DNA from: Combretum micranthum
Lineage: Eukaryota; Streptophyta; Magnoliopsida; Myrtales; Combretaceae
Assembly (NCBI GenBank): GCA_024138025.1
Contig: JAMXBD010000396.1
Span: 78,501 to 142,500 of the forward strand
DNA length: 64,000 nucleotides
Direction: 5' to 3'
Below the pieces are notes generated by a model. It made no database searches. It was not told the DNA's origin and saw only the letters and a program-made list of their open reading frames with translations. Every line of letters begins with the position of its first letter. Position 1 is the stretch's first letter. The position numbers were made by a program, and so were the translations under genes. Shown one piece after another: positions 24,455 to 36,214 of this stretch.

Positions 24455-26600
24455 AGAAAAGAATTAGTTTCAGATGCTTTTGTTCCCGGTTATCAAAAAT
24501 CATGCCTAACTGGGGTGTCTCATGGCAACTGTAGATGTGTTCCTCATCAAACTTTTTATTGCAAATGCAAGTCTTGAAAAGGTAAGGGTCCTCTGTTTCT
24601 GTCTTTAGTCCCTCTTCACACTTAATTATGAGCTCAATATCTCTGCATTAGTGGAAATTATTAAAAAAAAAAAAAAGAATTCTTTGTGGACTTCAATAAG
24701 TCCTGGAAGTTAGAAATAGATTCATAACGTGTATTTACATTTACAATTCCAGGCAAGAAGAAAAAATGATAAAACAGTTTGTTTGGATTGTTTGATTTTC
24801 ATTTATTTGTATCTGATTTGTATCTGATCTGTTTAAGTAAAAATATTTGTTTTTCATCTATATTTATTTATTGATAAACAATCTATTTAAAGAAGACAAA
24901 AACAAAATGTCAAAACGATCATGCTAAAACGAATCAGACAGACAAAAAAACTCCTGTCATAGCCTGGTTCTGCCTTATCAAATTTGTCTGGCTTCAAGCT
25001 TATCCAGCCTGCAATATTTCATTTCTTGGAATGGTTATTTTCATAAACAGCCCCGTTGGTTTGGTAGTAAACACCATCTCCCTGCTGATTTTTCTTTCTT
25101 CTTCTTCTTCTCTTTTCTTTTTTCGCTCTGAGCCAGTAAATGATAGCATCAGCCTAACCTGAGATGAAAAATGTATGTCAAGTAGTGCTTGATTATATAT
25201 TCTCCACAGTCGCATATGATATGATTAGCTAAGATATGGACGGGAAACCATCATGAAAATTTGATATATAGCATACTTAAAATTAAGGACGTCTGTATAA
25301 TTTGATGATATTGAGCAAATTGCAAACAGATCCTTAAGCTTTCATGGTATAACAATATTTTTTTTTTTCATAACTTTAAAAATGCAAATATATAGATTCA
25401 AAACTGTTGTAACTAGAGCTTTCCTCAGTCTGGGTTGGGTTAGGTCCTCAAAATGAGATCCACAGGGTTGTTCGGACTCATGGCTGGGTCCAACCTTTAA
25501 ACAAAAAGAGGAAATTTACACCTTCTTTTTTTTTTTTTTTGGTCGAACCCTTTTGGATCCCTGGTTCGATGCGTGCATGGATGGACCCATGTAGGATCTA
25601 CTAACCCGGCGGGTCTCCCTGGTGGGTCCAAACCACCCTGGCAGCAATGGGTACATTGCTGGACCTGATCCCAAAGAGATATCTAGAACATTGACATGTT
25701 TGGTTTATCAGAATGAAATAAGATCGGAAAGAAATAGAAATTCCTTTGTTTTAAAATTAGGAGAATTTTTGGAAAAAAAAGATGTTTTCTATAAAAAGTA
25801 GAATTTTTTTTCTAGTGATAGGAAGAAATAGGAATCCCTTATCTAATTTTATGTTATATCGAACAGACATAGATATATTTTCTATAATAAAATTTTTTAT
25901 GGATCAAATGAGAGAATGTCTATTCCGCGATAATAAAGGTAGAATATTATCGTAACTTTTAGAGGTTGTATCTGCATTTAAACAGTAGTTTAATGGTTGT
26001 AGTTGCAATTATTTCAAAGAGTGTCAAAAGAACACACGCAATATTAAACACACAAAACCTTCTCAGACTGTTTTCTGGTTTACCAAAGCAACATTTTACG
26101 CATACTCATGATACTTACCGGAGAAGTATTCCCTAGTCCAGCCCTGGCATTAGATAGCTTGTAAGGCATTCCATTTGCCGACATAAAAGCAGCGGGACCA
26201 ATCCATTCAAACCCACGAAAAAAAGCTTGGCTCCAGCAAAACATAAAACATGGAGATAACCTGCTTTTGTAGGGGGTTTTTGTACGAAAATAAGGCTTTT
26301 TTTTTAAAGTAATTATGGAAATATGGTAGATTGGAAAAAGATTCTAAATAAAAAGTCAATGGTGCATGTACTACACTGATAAGTCTCATAAATACATATC
26401 AATATCCGAATTTGCTATAATGCACCATATTCAAAGTTGTAATTCAACCCTATATCCAACCAACACATTATTCAACTAACAAATTCCCAATTCATTCAAC
26501 AATTACTTAACGAAACAACAATCAATTACAATCAAATATACAATGACATTAATAACAACAAATTTGAATTTGTCTCAACAATAAGTTTCAAACAATTACA
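24455..26600. other. Intergenic, with a GGGTCC-rich repeat near 25,415-25,680
   Basis: No gene was recognised. The 25,415-25,680 part is GC-richer with repeated TGGGT, GGGTCC and AACCC words, like non-autonomous hAT elements, but its ends are not defined. A CTTCTT run lies near 25,090-25,120. The rest is AT-rich. Confidence 0.4.
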
Positions 26601-26639
26601 ATATGAACAATTCGTTCTTTGCGTTTCTTCTCCCTTCTC

Positions 26640-27700
26640 TTGAAGACAGCTCGACCAATGTGTGTGAAGGCTGAAGTCTTCTGCCTTGGCTGCTCCTGAT
26701 GTGCTTCTTGTCCTTCCATATCACCTTATTCCTCTTGTTCGAGTGAATTAATGAACTCATATGGGGCTATTGGACTATGCTCATATGTAGGAGGAAGCTG
26801 AGTCATCCCTTCTCTCATATGAACATCACCTCTCTTATGTTGTCGCTCTCTATGAGGCGTCAAAGGTGTCTGTGCTATACCAATGGTTAACCTTGTGTCT
26901 GGTGTGTAAAATGGATCATTTACATCAATTGAGATGCCACCAATATCACCAAGATAACTACTGGTGAAAGGAAATATACCATTGTACATCTCTGATTCAG
27001 TGCCCTAGAAGAATCTACCAGCAAAACTCATATCATGAGGCAGTATAGGTTGATGCATCAGAGAACATTGATGAAGAAGGTCCCTACTCGAGAATGGAAG
27101 AGGTAGAATGCTAACTATGATGGAATCGTCGTGGTCGCGGTACACGTCGTTGTGCAGCTCCTTACTCCTAGTATGCTACATGATGTGCAACAGGATCAGC
27201 TTCATCCTCATCATCTTCTTACTCATCGCCTACATCAAGGGTGCCATGCTGAATATGGGGGAAAAGCCTTGGTGCTTCATGTTGGTCTTGATACTGCATG
27301 GCTCTTTAGACAATACGAACCACGCAAGATGCACTACCAACAAGGATGATCTTCTTGAAGTCTTGCATATGTTGAAAATAGAGTAACCATATCAAATTTA
27401 TGCAAAAAGGCAACATCTGGGTTCAATAAAAGAACTAAAACTACTATTCTTACTACACAACCAAACAAATCTCCAGATCGACCTATGCATCGACATGTGA
27501 TGTGTCGATACCAGCTAGGGTAATCTAGATGTTTATAATGCTCATTTCCTTCCTCTTGGTGATGAACTTAGCTACCTGCTCTTGCAAACTTCCTAATTTT
27601 AGCACCTAATCGAAATGGTGCACGTGGAAAGGGTAAGCCAAGGAGAAAGTAACACAAGATGGAAATGGATATCAGTGGCTGGCTAGATACGCTCAATTGT
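26640..27700 (-). pseudogene. Eroded transposon-like coding remnant (plant-mobile-domain-like)
   Basis: On the minus strand a chain of short frames reads like one decayed protein. Near 27,500 there is a tryptophan-tyrosine motif (DYPSWYRHITCRCI), similar in pattern to the WYR-x-T segment of plant mobile domain/MAIN-like proteins that are found in Mutator-type transposons. Further on come acidic and proline-rich segments and an 87-aa open tail ending SLEQEE at 26,726. Several stops and frame changes interrupt it. No termini were found. The family assignment rests on a weak motif and could be wrong; that it is old coding sequence is more secure, as its composition is unlike the flanks. Confidence 0.3.
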
Positions 27701-27704
27701 AGTT

Positions 27705-28500
27705 TGTATAAGGAGGAGGGTCATAATCATAAGACATGCCCACGTAGAAATTTACAAGACTAAATATTTATAATTACAAAGACTATTAATATTATGAACA
27801 ATTTCAAACTTCTTGTACTTAATGTTTTTGTTTCTTTTATTGAAGTTGACTAATGTTTGATTGAGTATTTGTTGAATGGGTGGGAATTTGTTACTGGCAT
27901 AATGTCTTGGTTGGATACATGGATGAAATAGAGCTGCATAAGTAGTGCATTGTAACAAATTCGAATATTGATATGTATTTAGGGGACTTATCAGTAAATA
28001 CCAGTTTACAAGTGAGATTTGTGATGAGGGCGCATGTGCCTCTTTGTTTTGAAAATTTTGGTCAAAGTACATGCATCTTTGACCTTTATATTTGGAATAT
28101 TTTTCCGACCCACGATATTGTTGTAATGATTTTCAAAAAAGCCCTTATTTCCATACAAAGCCCCTTGTGTAGGAGGGATAGTATTTTATTTTCTTTTATT
28201 TCCTTTTCTCAGAAAAAGGATTCTAGATAACCTTTTTACAAAACATTAATATTCATACCAACTAAGTTATAAAATTTCATATCTTTCAATAGAGGTATTG
28301 AGTTGAAAGGCATACAATAGTTATTATATGTAAGAAAATGTAACCCATTTGTAAATTTTGATCTCATTATGGAGGTATATTAAATTTTCTATGGTTGTAA
28401 AATAATATCCTAAACTTGTATTGTATAAATTGGCAAATAGTCCTAAAGGTTACAAACAATCCTAAACAATGATTTTGATATAGATGCACTCATTAAACTT
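27705..28500. other. AT-rich intergenic sequence, nothing recognised
   Basis: Random-looking frames only. Confidence 0.45.
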
Positions 28501-29099
28501 ATTAAAATATATGTTAATAATCTGTAAACTTATAATAAATGCATTTTCTAACTGAATAGATAAATGTCTCAAATATTACAAATCTATCAAAATTAAAAAA
28601 ATTATCTATAATTTTTAAAAATTTAAAATATATATTTTACTAAAATCAAAATTTAAAGAATTATTTATAATTTTCATATAATAACCTAACCTATATACCT
28701 TCCCACTTCCCACTTCCTTCCTCTTAAGTTAGAGGGAAAAATTTTGAGGTTATAATGCATAGAAATTCATACTACATTTTCACTCACCTTTAAATTCCTT
28801 GTCTATAATTTGTGGATACCCGGGTTTGAAAATTTGATTAGACCGTGAAGTCCGATTTGGTTGTACCGCCGGTTTGATTCATTGGTTTGATCTAATTTTA
28901 ATTTTAACTATATTGGTTTTACGTCAATGCAGTGTCACTAATATATTGCGGCCGAAATATGTTGAAAGGCAAATGAAGATGTTATGTTTCCTAGATAAGA
29001 TTTTAGTAAATAAAAAAAAATAAGAATAGTTGTAGACAAAATAAAGATGTTATTTTTGGACCTATATATATGGATTAAGATAAAAAAAAATCACTTTTT

Positions 29100-29385
29100 C
29101 CAAAAAAATTACATAAATAATCTAAAAAATAGACAATTTAAACTCGTCTCTTGAAGAGACGAGATTTTAAGTGGCCAACCTCGTCTCTTGAAGAGACAAG
29201 GATAAAATCGATCTCGTCTCTTCAAGGGACTAAGTTATTTTACAATACTAAACTCGTCTCTTGACGAGATGAGGTCAAGCGACAATTTATAAAATTAAAT
29301 TAATTTATCTAAAATTAAAATTACTTTCATTCTAATGGTATTTTTATAATTTTTAAAAAAATATAAATAGTATTTTCCTTTTCCC
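29100..29385. repeat. Four spaced CTCGTCTCTT palindromes
   Basis: A 21-nt near-perfect palindrome (10-nt arms CTCGTCTCTT and AAGAGACGAG around one G) lies at 29,143-29,163. Variants follow at 29,180-29,200, 29,213-29,234 and 29,253-29,273, spaced 33-40 bp. Diverged versions occur in block B near 41,185-41,310, and related single copies at 34,913-34,933, 19,019-19,040 and 19,084-19,105. The right flank (AATGGTATTTTTATAA) is shared with the element at 18,945-19,656, so these are parts of one dispersed repeat family. Confidence 0.65.
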
Positions 29386-30524
29386 CATATGTACACTTAT
29401 TTCTTTTTCATCAAGTTTGTCAATGTAATAAACCATTCCTTAATTTTAAGTATTTAATAGGAAAATAAAAGGAATATATAAAGGTTATAAAAAGCTAATG
29501 ATCTTCCACAGAAACAAAAAAAAAAAAAAAATGCTAATGGTCATGGACCCTTGTTAATGGCCAAAAGTGAGAAACTTTCAACCTATGCAGTACGCTCAGG
29601 AACTTTTATAGTCCCCCGAGTGAACCTTCCAGTTACCAATCTCTTTAAATTATTAAAAAATATATATAATTAATAATATTTAAGTATTTTTAATGCTGCA
29701 TCTCATCGGAAATTGTTAAATCATTTAGAAGACCGTCAAGAAAAAACAAAATGAAGCTGTAGAATTATCTATACAATTCTATCTTTTATAATCTGGTTTG
29801 TCTACCATTATAAATCATTCAATCATTACAATAAATATTATAATTAATATATTACATATTTTAACAATATAATTATTATTGAATATAGAATGTCTTTAAA
29901 TAATTTATCATACGCATAGAATTTCCCATTCTGTTCGGAACTTCTATGGTCTAAACAAACAGATTTAGAAGGATGAATCCTTTTTTTTCTTTTTTTAACT
30001 AAATGCATATGTATAAATGTTCAGAAGTTACCACCCAATCATATATAAATATATGACAACAGAAATAGCTAGTTTTTTTTTTCCTTTTAACAGATAATTA
30101 CACTAACCTTTTACTTTTTACTTGTTCATACAAATACAAGTTGGGATGAACAATATGTTTCAGGCATTTTTTAAAAGAAAATGCATAAATATAAATCAAA
30201 TGAAAATAATTATCAAAATTCATTGTAAAATTCTATTATAAAGCGAGATATAAGATTTGAAACATATAACATGTATAGGATGGAATACAAAGTTTGTATA
30301 CTTCATAAAAAATCGTGTTTAGAAGATGAGATAACAGATATGTTATATATTTCATTTATAAGATGAAACATGCGTGTGTGATATAAAATTAAAAATGCAC
30401 AGGTCGCATATCCAATTTAACACGTCTGATTTTGAAAGATTTTGCTAATTAATCTTAATCAAACTTTATTTAAGTAAACTTAGAAATAATTTCTACAGTT
30501 GCATAATATCGGAAGGAGACTGGA

Positions 30525-30790
30525 ACCAGCGCAACACGCGCCGCCAGAGCGTGTCAACAAGAGCCATCGGTCAAGTCTCCTTTCCCTCGACAAATGCTGC
30601 GACTGTGGTGTTTACTGTTTATTATCCATCTCCTCGTCCAGGTCTCTCCGGAGAAGTCAAACGTTACGCTGTTTCTTTGTTTTAATTTACCGTAGTCAAA
30701 ACGGTAAACCGAAACAGCCACTCTCCTTCTCTCTCCTTTCTTGCTTCCTTCCCTCCAAAACTAACAAAGCCTTTAAATTCTCCCCGTTCA
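30525..30790 (+). promoter_or_regulatory. Promoter of C2 gene 1
   Basis: This segment is conserved before all four C2 genes. It contains a CACGCG core at 30,535-30,540 and GGTCAA (inverse W-box TTGACC) at 30,569-30,574. AGTCAA (inverse W-box TTGACT) occurs at 30,655-30,660 and 30,694-30,699. A CT-rich tract follows, then a TATA-like CCTTTAAATTC at about 30,770-30,780. Transcription would begin some 30 bp later, giving a leader of about 160 bp before the ATG. Confidence 0.5.
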
Positions 30791-30968
30791 TTCAATTACT
30801 AAACTCACCACATACAAACTTTTCTGAGCTCTAAAATCGCAGCTCCACCACTATTACTACTAACCAATTGAAATCAGCACTCGGTGCCTGCTTTTTCCTT
30901 TCTGTCTGTATATCTATCTATCTATCGATCTTATAAGCAAACCAGACTTTTTATACGATATCGAAATC

Positions 30969-31499
30969 ATGTGCCGTGTGAATATTAGCTCCATTTATGG
31001 TGAAAACCTTAGCATCCTTAAAAAACCATTAAAACACAACACCCCATTATTCCTAACAATCAAAACTAACTCTAAACAATACACAACAAAAGTAGAATCC
31101 TCAAACAACCAAAGCGAGTATAAGTACGACGAAAACATTGCCCTAGAGTTACCTCCACATTTGAATTTCGTCACCCTAGAAGTCCATGCCGGCAGCAACA
31201 GAACAAAGCTTGTCGGGACGGTCATGGTTCCGGTCTCCGACATGGTTTCTCGGGTTCCGTGGAACCAAGCCCAGTTTTTGAGCTACAGGTTGAGGGATGT
31301 TAAAGGAGATAAGAATGGAATTATTAATTTCTCTGCTAAAATGAATGAAGCTTGGTCTTCAGCTCCGGTGGGGTACGCTGGTGGATGTGCAGTATCAAGG
31401 ACGACGGAATGGGGAGTTCCCGCCTGTCAGGAGAAGGTTGCCGGTGGTGTGGTAACCGGAGTTCCAATTTGGTACCACATGCATCCAATCAAATGTTGA
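30969..31499 (+). CDS. SRC2-like C2-domain protein, gene 1
   Basis: Intact 176-aa, single-exon gene. Residues 3-125 form one C2-like domain in the order usual for SRC2/BAP-type plant proteins: N-terminal strand, NTPLFLTIKT at about 25-34, LELPPHLNFVTLEVHAGS at about 60-77, LVGTVMVPVSDMV at about 82-94, and SYRLRDVKGDKNGIINFS closing the domain. The first calcium-loop aspartates typical of C2 domains are replaced (KHNTPL here), so calcium-dependent lipid binding is doubtful; protein or constitutive membrane contact is more likely. The C-terminal 50 residues are Gly/Val-rich and end HMHPIKC. Gene 1 differs from its paralogues by Cys at position 2, Trp in PWNQ, and an extra Cys (PACQ). The start is set by the ATG conserved in all four copies. 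No signal peptide was seen. The family call is by pattern, without a search. Confidence 0.75.
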   Translation: MCRVNISSIYGENLSILKKPLKHNTPLFLTIKTNSKQYTTKVESSNNQSEYKYDENIALELPPHLNFVTLEVHAGSNRTKLVGTVMVPVSDMVSRVPWNQAQFLSYRLRDVKGDKNGIINFSAKMNEAWSSAPVGYAGGCAVSRTTEWGVPACQEKVAGGVVTGVPIWYHMHPIKC

Positions 31500-32500
31500 A
31501 AATTGAAATATTACTTGGTGCAGAACAAGTCTTCCTTCTTTTTTTTTTTTTTTCCTCTTTTTATAAAACATTTTCAGATGAGTATAAACAATGCTTCTGA
31601 TTCGTCTAAACAAACTTCACTTCAGGAAAAGAGGAATTATGAAAAATATCAAATTAGTTTCCTACATTACAACTTAGTATAGGAAAAAAAATTTATTGAA
31701 TAATACATACCACATATTTTTATTTTATTTTATTTTTTTTTGTGTATAACTAATTGATTGTTTTGATGTAAACAACACTTGTTAAGGGGAAAAACTTGAT
31801 GATATGAGATTTGTTTTAACGCGTTTAGTATTTTGTTGTGTCAAACAACAAAAGATTGATTTAGTTTTCTGTGATATGAAATTTCAAGGGATGAGATTAT
31901 TTTTTGGATTTTTTTTTTTTTTTTTTGAGCCTAAAGGGAATGTTTATAGGAAAATTATATCGTCCGTAATGACTGGTTCCGTTGTTAATAGCTCACTTTT
32001 ATACTGCACAGTGGTCGTATTGTAAAAGTATTTAATATATTAATTGCTATATGCTTTTTAATGATAAGATGATTGATAGATGATCAATATGATGGTAGAA
32101 GTTTTTTATATTTATATTATTTTTAAAAAATTAGGATGATTAGTGGATAAAAATTCGTCATAAGTAACATTTCTATTAGCTATTAATGAACGCAATTAAA
32201 ACATGTGGCGTATAATCTCAAATGGGTAAGATGTTCACAAGTCAAAGTAAAGAATGAGATTTTTTGGTATGTAGCCGAAATTAATTTCGCAAAACTCTAA
32301 AATGGATTATATTCATCTAATTATATCTGATGGCATATCTCTATATAAAAAAAAAAAACTATAAAAGTGATACTACTCTAAACTCTCTTGATCATTATTA
32401 TTAAGATTCCGATTCAATCATAGAATCATCTATTTATTAATTTTTATAGGGTCTGTTTAGATGGTCTATTTTTTATTTGTATTTATATATTATCTATATT
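31500..32500. other. 3' flank of C2 gene 1
   Basis: Includes the 3'-UTR and T-rich runs. It is shared with the flanks of gene 2 (47,283-48,100) and, with indels, of genes 3 (52,790-53,010) and 4 (55,660-55,800), showing that the duplications reach well beyond the coding sequence. No other gene was seen. Confidence 0.6.
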
Positions 32501-32790
32501 GGGTTAATATCAAATTTGGCACCTCAACTTTATCCAAAAATTGAATTAGGTATCCGAACTTTCGAAAGTTCAATTTAAAAAACCGAGTGAAATTTTTGTT
32601 GCTATTTTCGGTACCTCTATTAACGATGTTAACACCGTTGCTGACATAAACGTAAGGATCAATCACTTTATGACACGTGTCATCTTACATGATATTTTTA
32701 TCTGTCTTTTTTTTTTTTTTTCTACATCACAAAGCCTTACTTTATACTTATATTTTTGTTATAATTAAATTTATTTTATTGTAATTAAAA
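32500..32790. mobile_element. MITE-like repeat (GGGTTAAT...TTTGG), block A copy
   Basis: GGGTTAATATCAAATTTGG begins a segment also present in block B (48,462 onward). There an inverted counterpart (TTCGGACAAAGTGGAGG to TTGTCAATTA) closes it near 48,905. Block A lacks the right arm. A further relative lies near 60,900-61,095. It has no coding content. Confidence 0.5.
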
Positions 32791-33645
32791 CAAATTTGAT
32801 GTCATATTCAAAGCCCAAACCCACGCATATGTCATATTCAATTTACTCCGTTGATAGCCATTACTCTGTTTTAGTTTTCAAAAACATACGGTGAGCTGCA
32901 GTATTGGGATTGGGAGGATCAATGAAGACATCTGCTCCATGGATTCTTGTCATCTCCTGCAAAATCAGAACCAACGCCTGTATTGTCACAGAGGATTTAT
33001 TGTCATCTCCTGTGAAATCAATTCGGAAATTGCGTTTGGATTCACGATAGTTTGGAGTTTTGAGGATTTATTTGCAATGGATTGAGCAGCTGCTGTTTTG
33101 GATCTTTCATGTCTGCTACTTGGTTTGTTTTGTTTGTGTTAGAGCTCTTTGCTGTTGTCCTTAGGTGCTTGGGTGAGCACTCAATTCTTCTTTAGTAGTG
33201 CTCCAATTCAGTTATCTTTCAGCCATTATTGATGAGACATGGAACCAGGTCAGCTTGATTTGTTCGCCTCTGCAGGTCAGTGTGAAGCTTTTCTTCTTGA
33301 TCGATGCAAAGCAAGAATGGTGCATCAATATTCTACTACTAGTCTGATTCAAATTTGCTTTGATGGTGCTCAGTTGGTTAAAGCGGTGCTACTGAAAAAG
33401 CAAATATCTTTGCTGTGGTTCCAAATGGGTAACAGAGGCATGGAAGTTGCGTGCATTGTCGGACTCTCCGTCAACGTTTTTTAGTGTGTCGAAGTATACC
33501 CTGATTGTTTGAAGTCTTGCAAAGACGACGACAACTCTGCCGAACACAAGAAATTCAGCTTATTGGGTTACCATTGTCCCACATTGCTAAAATCTTAAAA
33601 GTTATAACATAGCCTTATATATATTACACAATTCGAAAAGCTCAT
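32791..33645. other. 855-bp segment present in block A but not in block B
   Basis: Block A reads AATTAAAACAAAT, then 855 extra bases, then GAAAGGTTAAAGCC. Block B goes directly from the same left sequence to GGAAAGGTTATGGC at about 48,757. The segment is less AT-rich. On the minus strand, near 32,885-32,985, it shows a sensible reading (LQEMTRIHGADVFIDPPNPN) that I cannot assign. On the plus strand 33,239-33,484 is open (81 aa). It may be an inserted element carrying a gene fragment or a region lost from block B. No TIR or target duplication was found. Confidence 0.5.
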
Positions 33646-35130
33646 GGCAGAAAGGTTAAAGCCTAAAAGAGTACTGTGGGCCTGCTTTATTGTTTTAGTG
33701 GGCTAAAATAATTTATTAGAAATAAGATTTATAAGAAAAAGTTAATCAAACAGATTAGATACAAATTATTATTATTATTTATTTTTATTTTTATTTTTTT
33801 TGCGGAAGATCAGATATATATTTAATATGATAAAAATCAGACATTCCAAACAGACGTAAATATGAAGATCCACTTCTACGGCCCACATCTGCCGCCGGAA
33901 ATCGTGAAGGGATAAGCTTCTGTGAAATGGTTTCATTGAATTCAGGCAATAGTCTTGCTGCTCTCGATTTTCAACAGCCAATAGTAATAGTAATCGGAGT
34001 CATCAAATTGTGTCGGTGAGCCAACCATTTGTTTTGGTATCTTATTAAACAAAATAATATTGTTCCTTTATTAATAAATAACTTTGATTTTCTTTTGCAA
34101 AATATTGTGATCTATAATAATGGTCTGAAATTTTGTAATGATAAAAGATTTAAAATCTTACTGATTCTAGCAAACTGCTGCAAAGCTTGATTATCCAAAC
34201 CTTTCAATTCATGGATGTGGATATTGAACGTATAGGTAAAGATATTCTTATTTTTATTTATTTATTCTAAAGGATATAATCTTATTCAAGCACAATTGGA
34301 ATAACAAAACCCTTCGAACGTTGAGTTTTATGTAGCACTCAACAAATTTGCCAAAGGGTTCATGTGATTTCAATCCAAACAATACATTTACTAGTTTATA
34401 TTATGTGTATAAATATATATATATACACCGGATGCATCATGGTTGGCAAAAATGTATTATTATTATTATTATATGATGACTGTAAAGACATATATTGAAG
34501 ATTGATTCAAACATTACAATGCTTAACAAGGTCATTAAATAATTATGCAACTATTCTTAAAAAAAGAAAAGAAAAAAAGAATGAAGCCATAGAATTTTCT
34601 GCACAATTAAAACTTTCATAGTTTGTGGAGTACATTCTTCAATTTTTAAATTAAAATAAATATAATAATTAATATATTAATTATTCCATTATCATAACAA
34701 GTATAATATTTAATCTATGAAATATTTTAATAGTACCACTAGCATTGAGCATAGATACATACCTTTAAACAATTTCCGTAGCCGTAAAATTTTCAGATTA
34801 AGAAAAAAAAATTCATAAAAAAAAGCAAATCCTACTAGATAAAAAATAATTTTAAAAATAGATAACTTGAGCTGATCTATTTAAGAGATAAAATTGATTT
34901 TACAATACTAAACCCGTTTCTTGAAGAGACGAGATCAATTATTTATGACATCATTTTTTCAATGACGAGTTCTACTTACCTAAAATTGAAATTGTTTTCA
35001 TCCCTAATAATTTTTAAAATATCAATATTAATTTTCTTTTGCCTGTAATTTTCCATCCAGTTTGAAACTTCTATTCCATTTTCGTCTTTTTAAAATAAAT
35101 AAATAATTTTATTAACTTATTACTCGTTGG
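33646..35130. other. Distal 3' flank of C2 gene 1
   Basis: Non-coding. It matches block B at 48,756-49,960, and a part near 33,900-34,395 also matches 61,330-61,840 behind gene 4. Microsatellite ATT runs lie near 33,768-33,780 and 34,457-34,472. The single palindrome at 34,913-34,933 belongs to the CTCGTCTCTT family. Confidence 0.5.
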
Positions 35131-35138
35131 TACGATTA

Positions 35139-35241
35139 CAAGTTGAACGAAATATTGTAACGAGACTGGAACCAGCGTAGCACGCGCTGCAGTGTGCATC
35201 ATGAGCCATCGGGTCAAGTGTCTCCTTTTCCTCAGCAAATG
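35139..35241 (+). pseudogene. Truncated C2-gene promoter relic
   Basis: From 35,159 the sequence runs with the promoter start of gene 3 (GAGACTGGAACCAGCG, then CACGCGCTGCAGTG and CATCATGAGCCATCGGGTC). It stops after CTCAGCAAATG at about 35,241, where block B begins. The TATA region and the whole coding sequence are missing. It is what remains of a fifth gene unit at the duplication junction and cannot encode the protein. Confidence 0.8.
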
Positions 35242-35727
35242 TTAATATGCTGTAAACTTATAATAAATGCATTTTCTAACTGAATAGATAAATGTCTCAA
35301 ATATTACAAATTTATCAAAATAAAAAAAAACTATCTATAATTTTTAAAAATTTAAATACATATTGTACTAAAATCAAAATTTAAAGAATTATTTATAATT
35401 TTCATATAATAACCTAACCTATGTACCTTCCCACTTCCCACTTCCCACTTCCTTCCTCTTAAGTGAGAGGGAAAAATTTTGAGGTTATAATGCACAGAAA
35501 TTCATACTACATTTTCACTCACCTTTAAATTCCTAGTAGATGATTTGTGGATACCCGGGTTTGAAAATTTGATTAGACCGTGTGAAGTCCGATTTATGGT
35601 TGTACCGCCGGTTTGATTCATTGTTTGATCTATTTTAATTTTAACTATATTGGTTTTGCGTCAATGCAATGTCACTAATATATTGCGGCCGAAATATGTT
35701 GAAAGGCAAATCAAGATGTTATGTTTC

Positions 35728-36211
35728 CGATAGGTCCCACTTATTAACCTAACACGACTCTCCCCCAGCTGCCTCCTCACACTCTCTCTTTCACGCCTCC
35801 AAACCCTAGATATGTTCCTCTCTCTCTCTCTCGTATCTCTTTCTCTTCTCTCTGTGAACTCTCTGAACGATGTTGAACTAATGTTTCTCTATGTTACAGG
35901 TAGAGAGTGTATGATAGCCATGGCTGTTTGAGTCACCAGATACTCCTAGAACTTTGTCTACTTCAGGAAGAAATCGATATCCCTTTTCATTCATTTTTCT
36001 GTCTTTATACATTCCTCTGTGTACTTGTTCAGATCTGTAATATTATTACAGATCTAGTGGTAACTACTCTATTCTATTAATGAGTTGTAACTATTCTATT
36101 TTGTTACATGCATTTAACAAGAAACTATAATTTGTGTGAATAGTTGTCGAGCCATCTTGGCTTCCTTCTGTTTCTTGCTGCATGTTGAAACTGGTGAATC
36201 TGGTCGTACCA
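35728..36211 (-). repeat. 3' LTR of the gypsy element (left copy)
   Basis: 484 bp. On the plus strand it starts CGATAGG (first T of TGATAGG mutated) and ends GTACCA. It contains an extended CT-rich stretch near 35,780-35,850 and matches 40,528-41,034. The adjacent GGGGGAGCCAT on the minus strand (about 36,212-36,222) is the polypurine tract. Confidence 0.92.
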
Positions 36212-36214
36212 GAT

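Larger units (their letters stand above)
28508..35241. repeat. Duplicated block A (first copy of the C2-gene segment)
   Basis: Block A matches block B (35,242 to about 49,960) segment by segment in the same order. 28,508-29,010 matches 35,247-35,727; 29,010-30,018 matches 41,040-42,048; 30,018-32,790 matches 45,737-48,755; 33,645-34,340 matches 48,756-49,555; and 34,500-34,900 matches 49,556-49,960. The gaps on the B side are the gypsy element and the solo LTR. Block A ends inside a promoter fragment identical in layout to that of gene 3. The units are direct tandem copies, each carrying one C2-domain gene. Confidence 0.85.

Noticed and set aside
29143..29273. CRISPR-like array
   Set aside because: The spaced palindromes are in a plant genome, with only four diverged units and AT-rich non-unique spacers; there are no cas genes.
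30499..30834. 111-residue open frame before C2 gene 1 (and counterparts before genes 2-4)
   Set aside because: It covers the promoter, TATA region and leader; it is not conserved as protein among the four copies.
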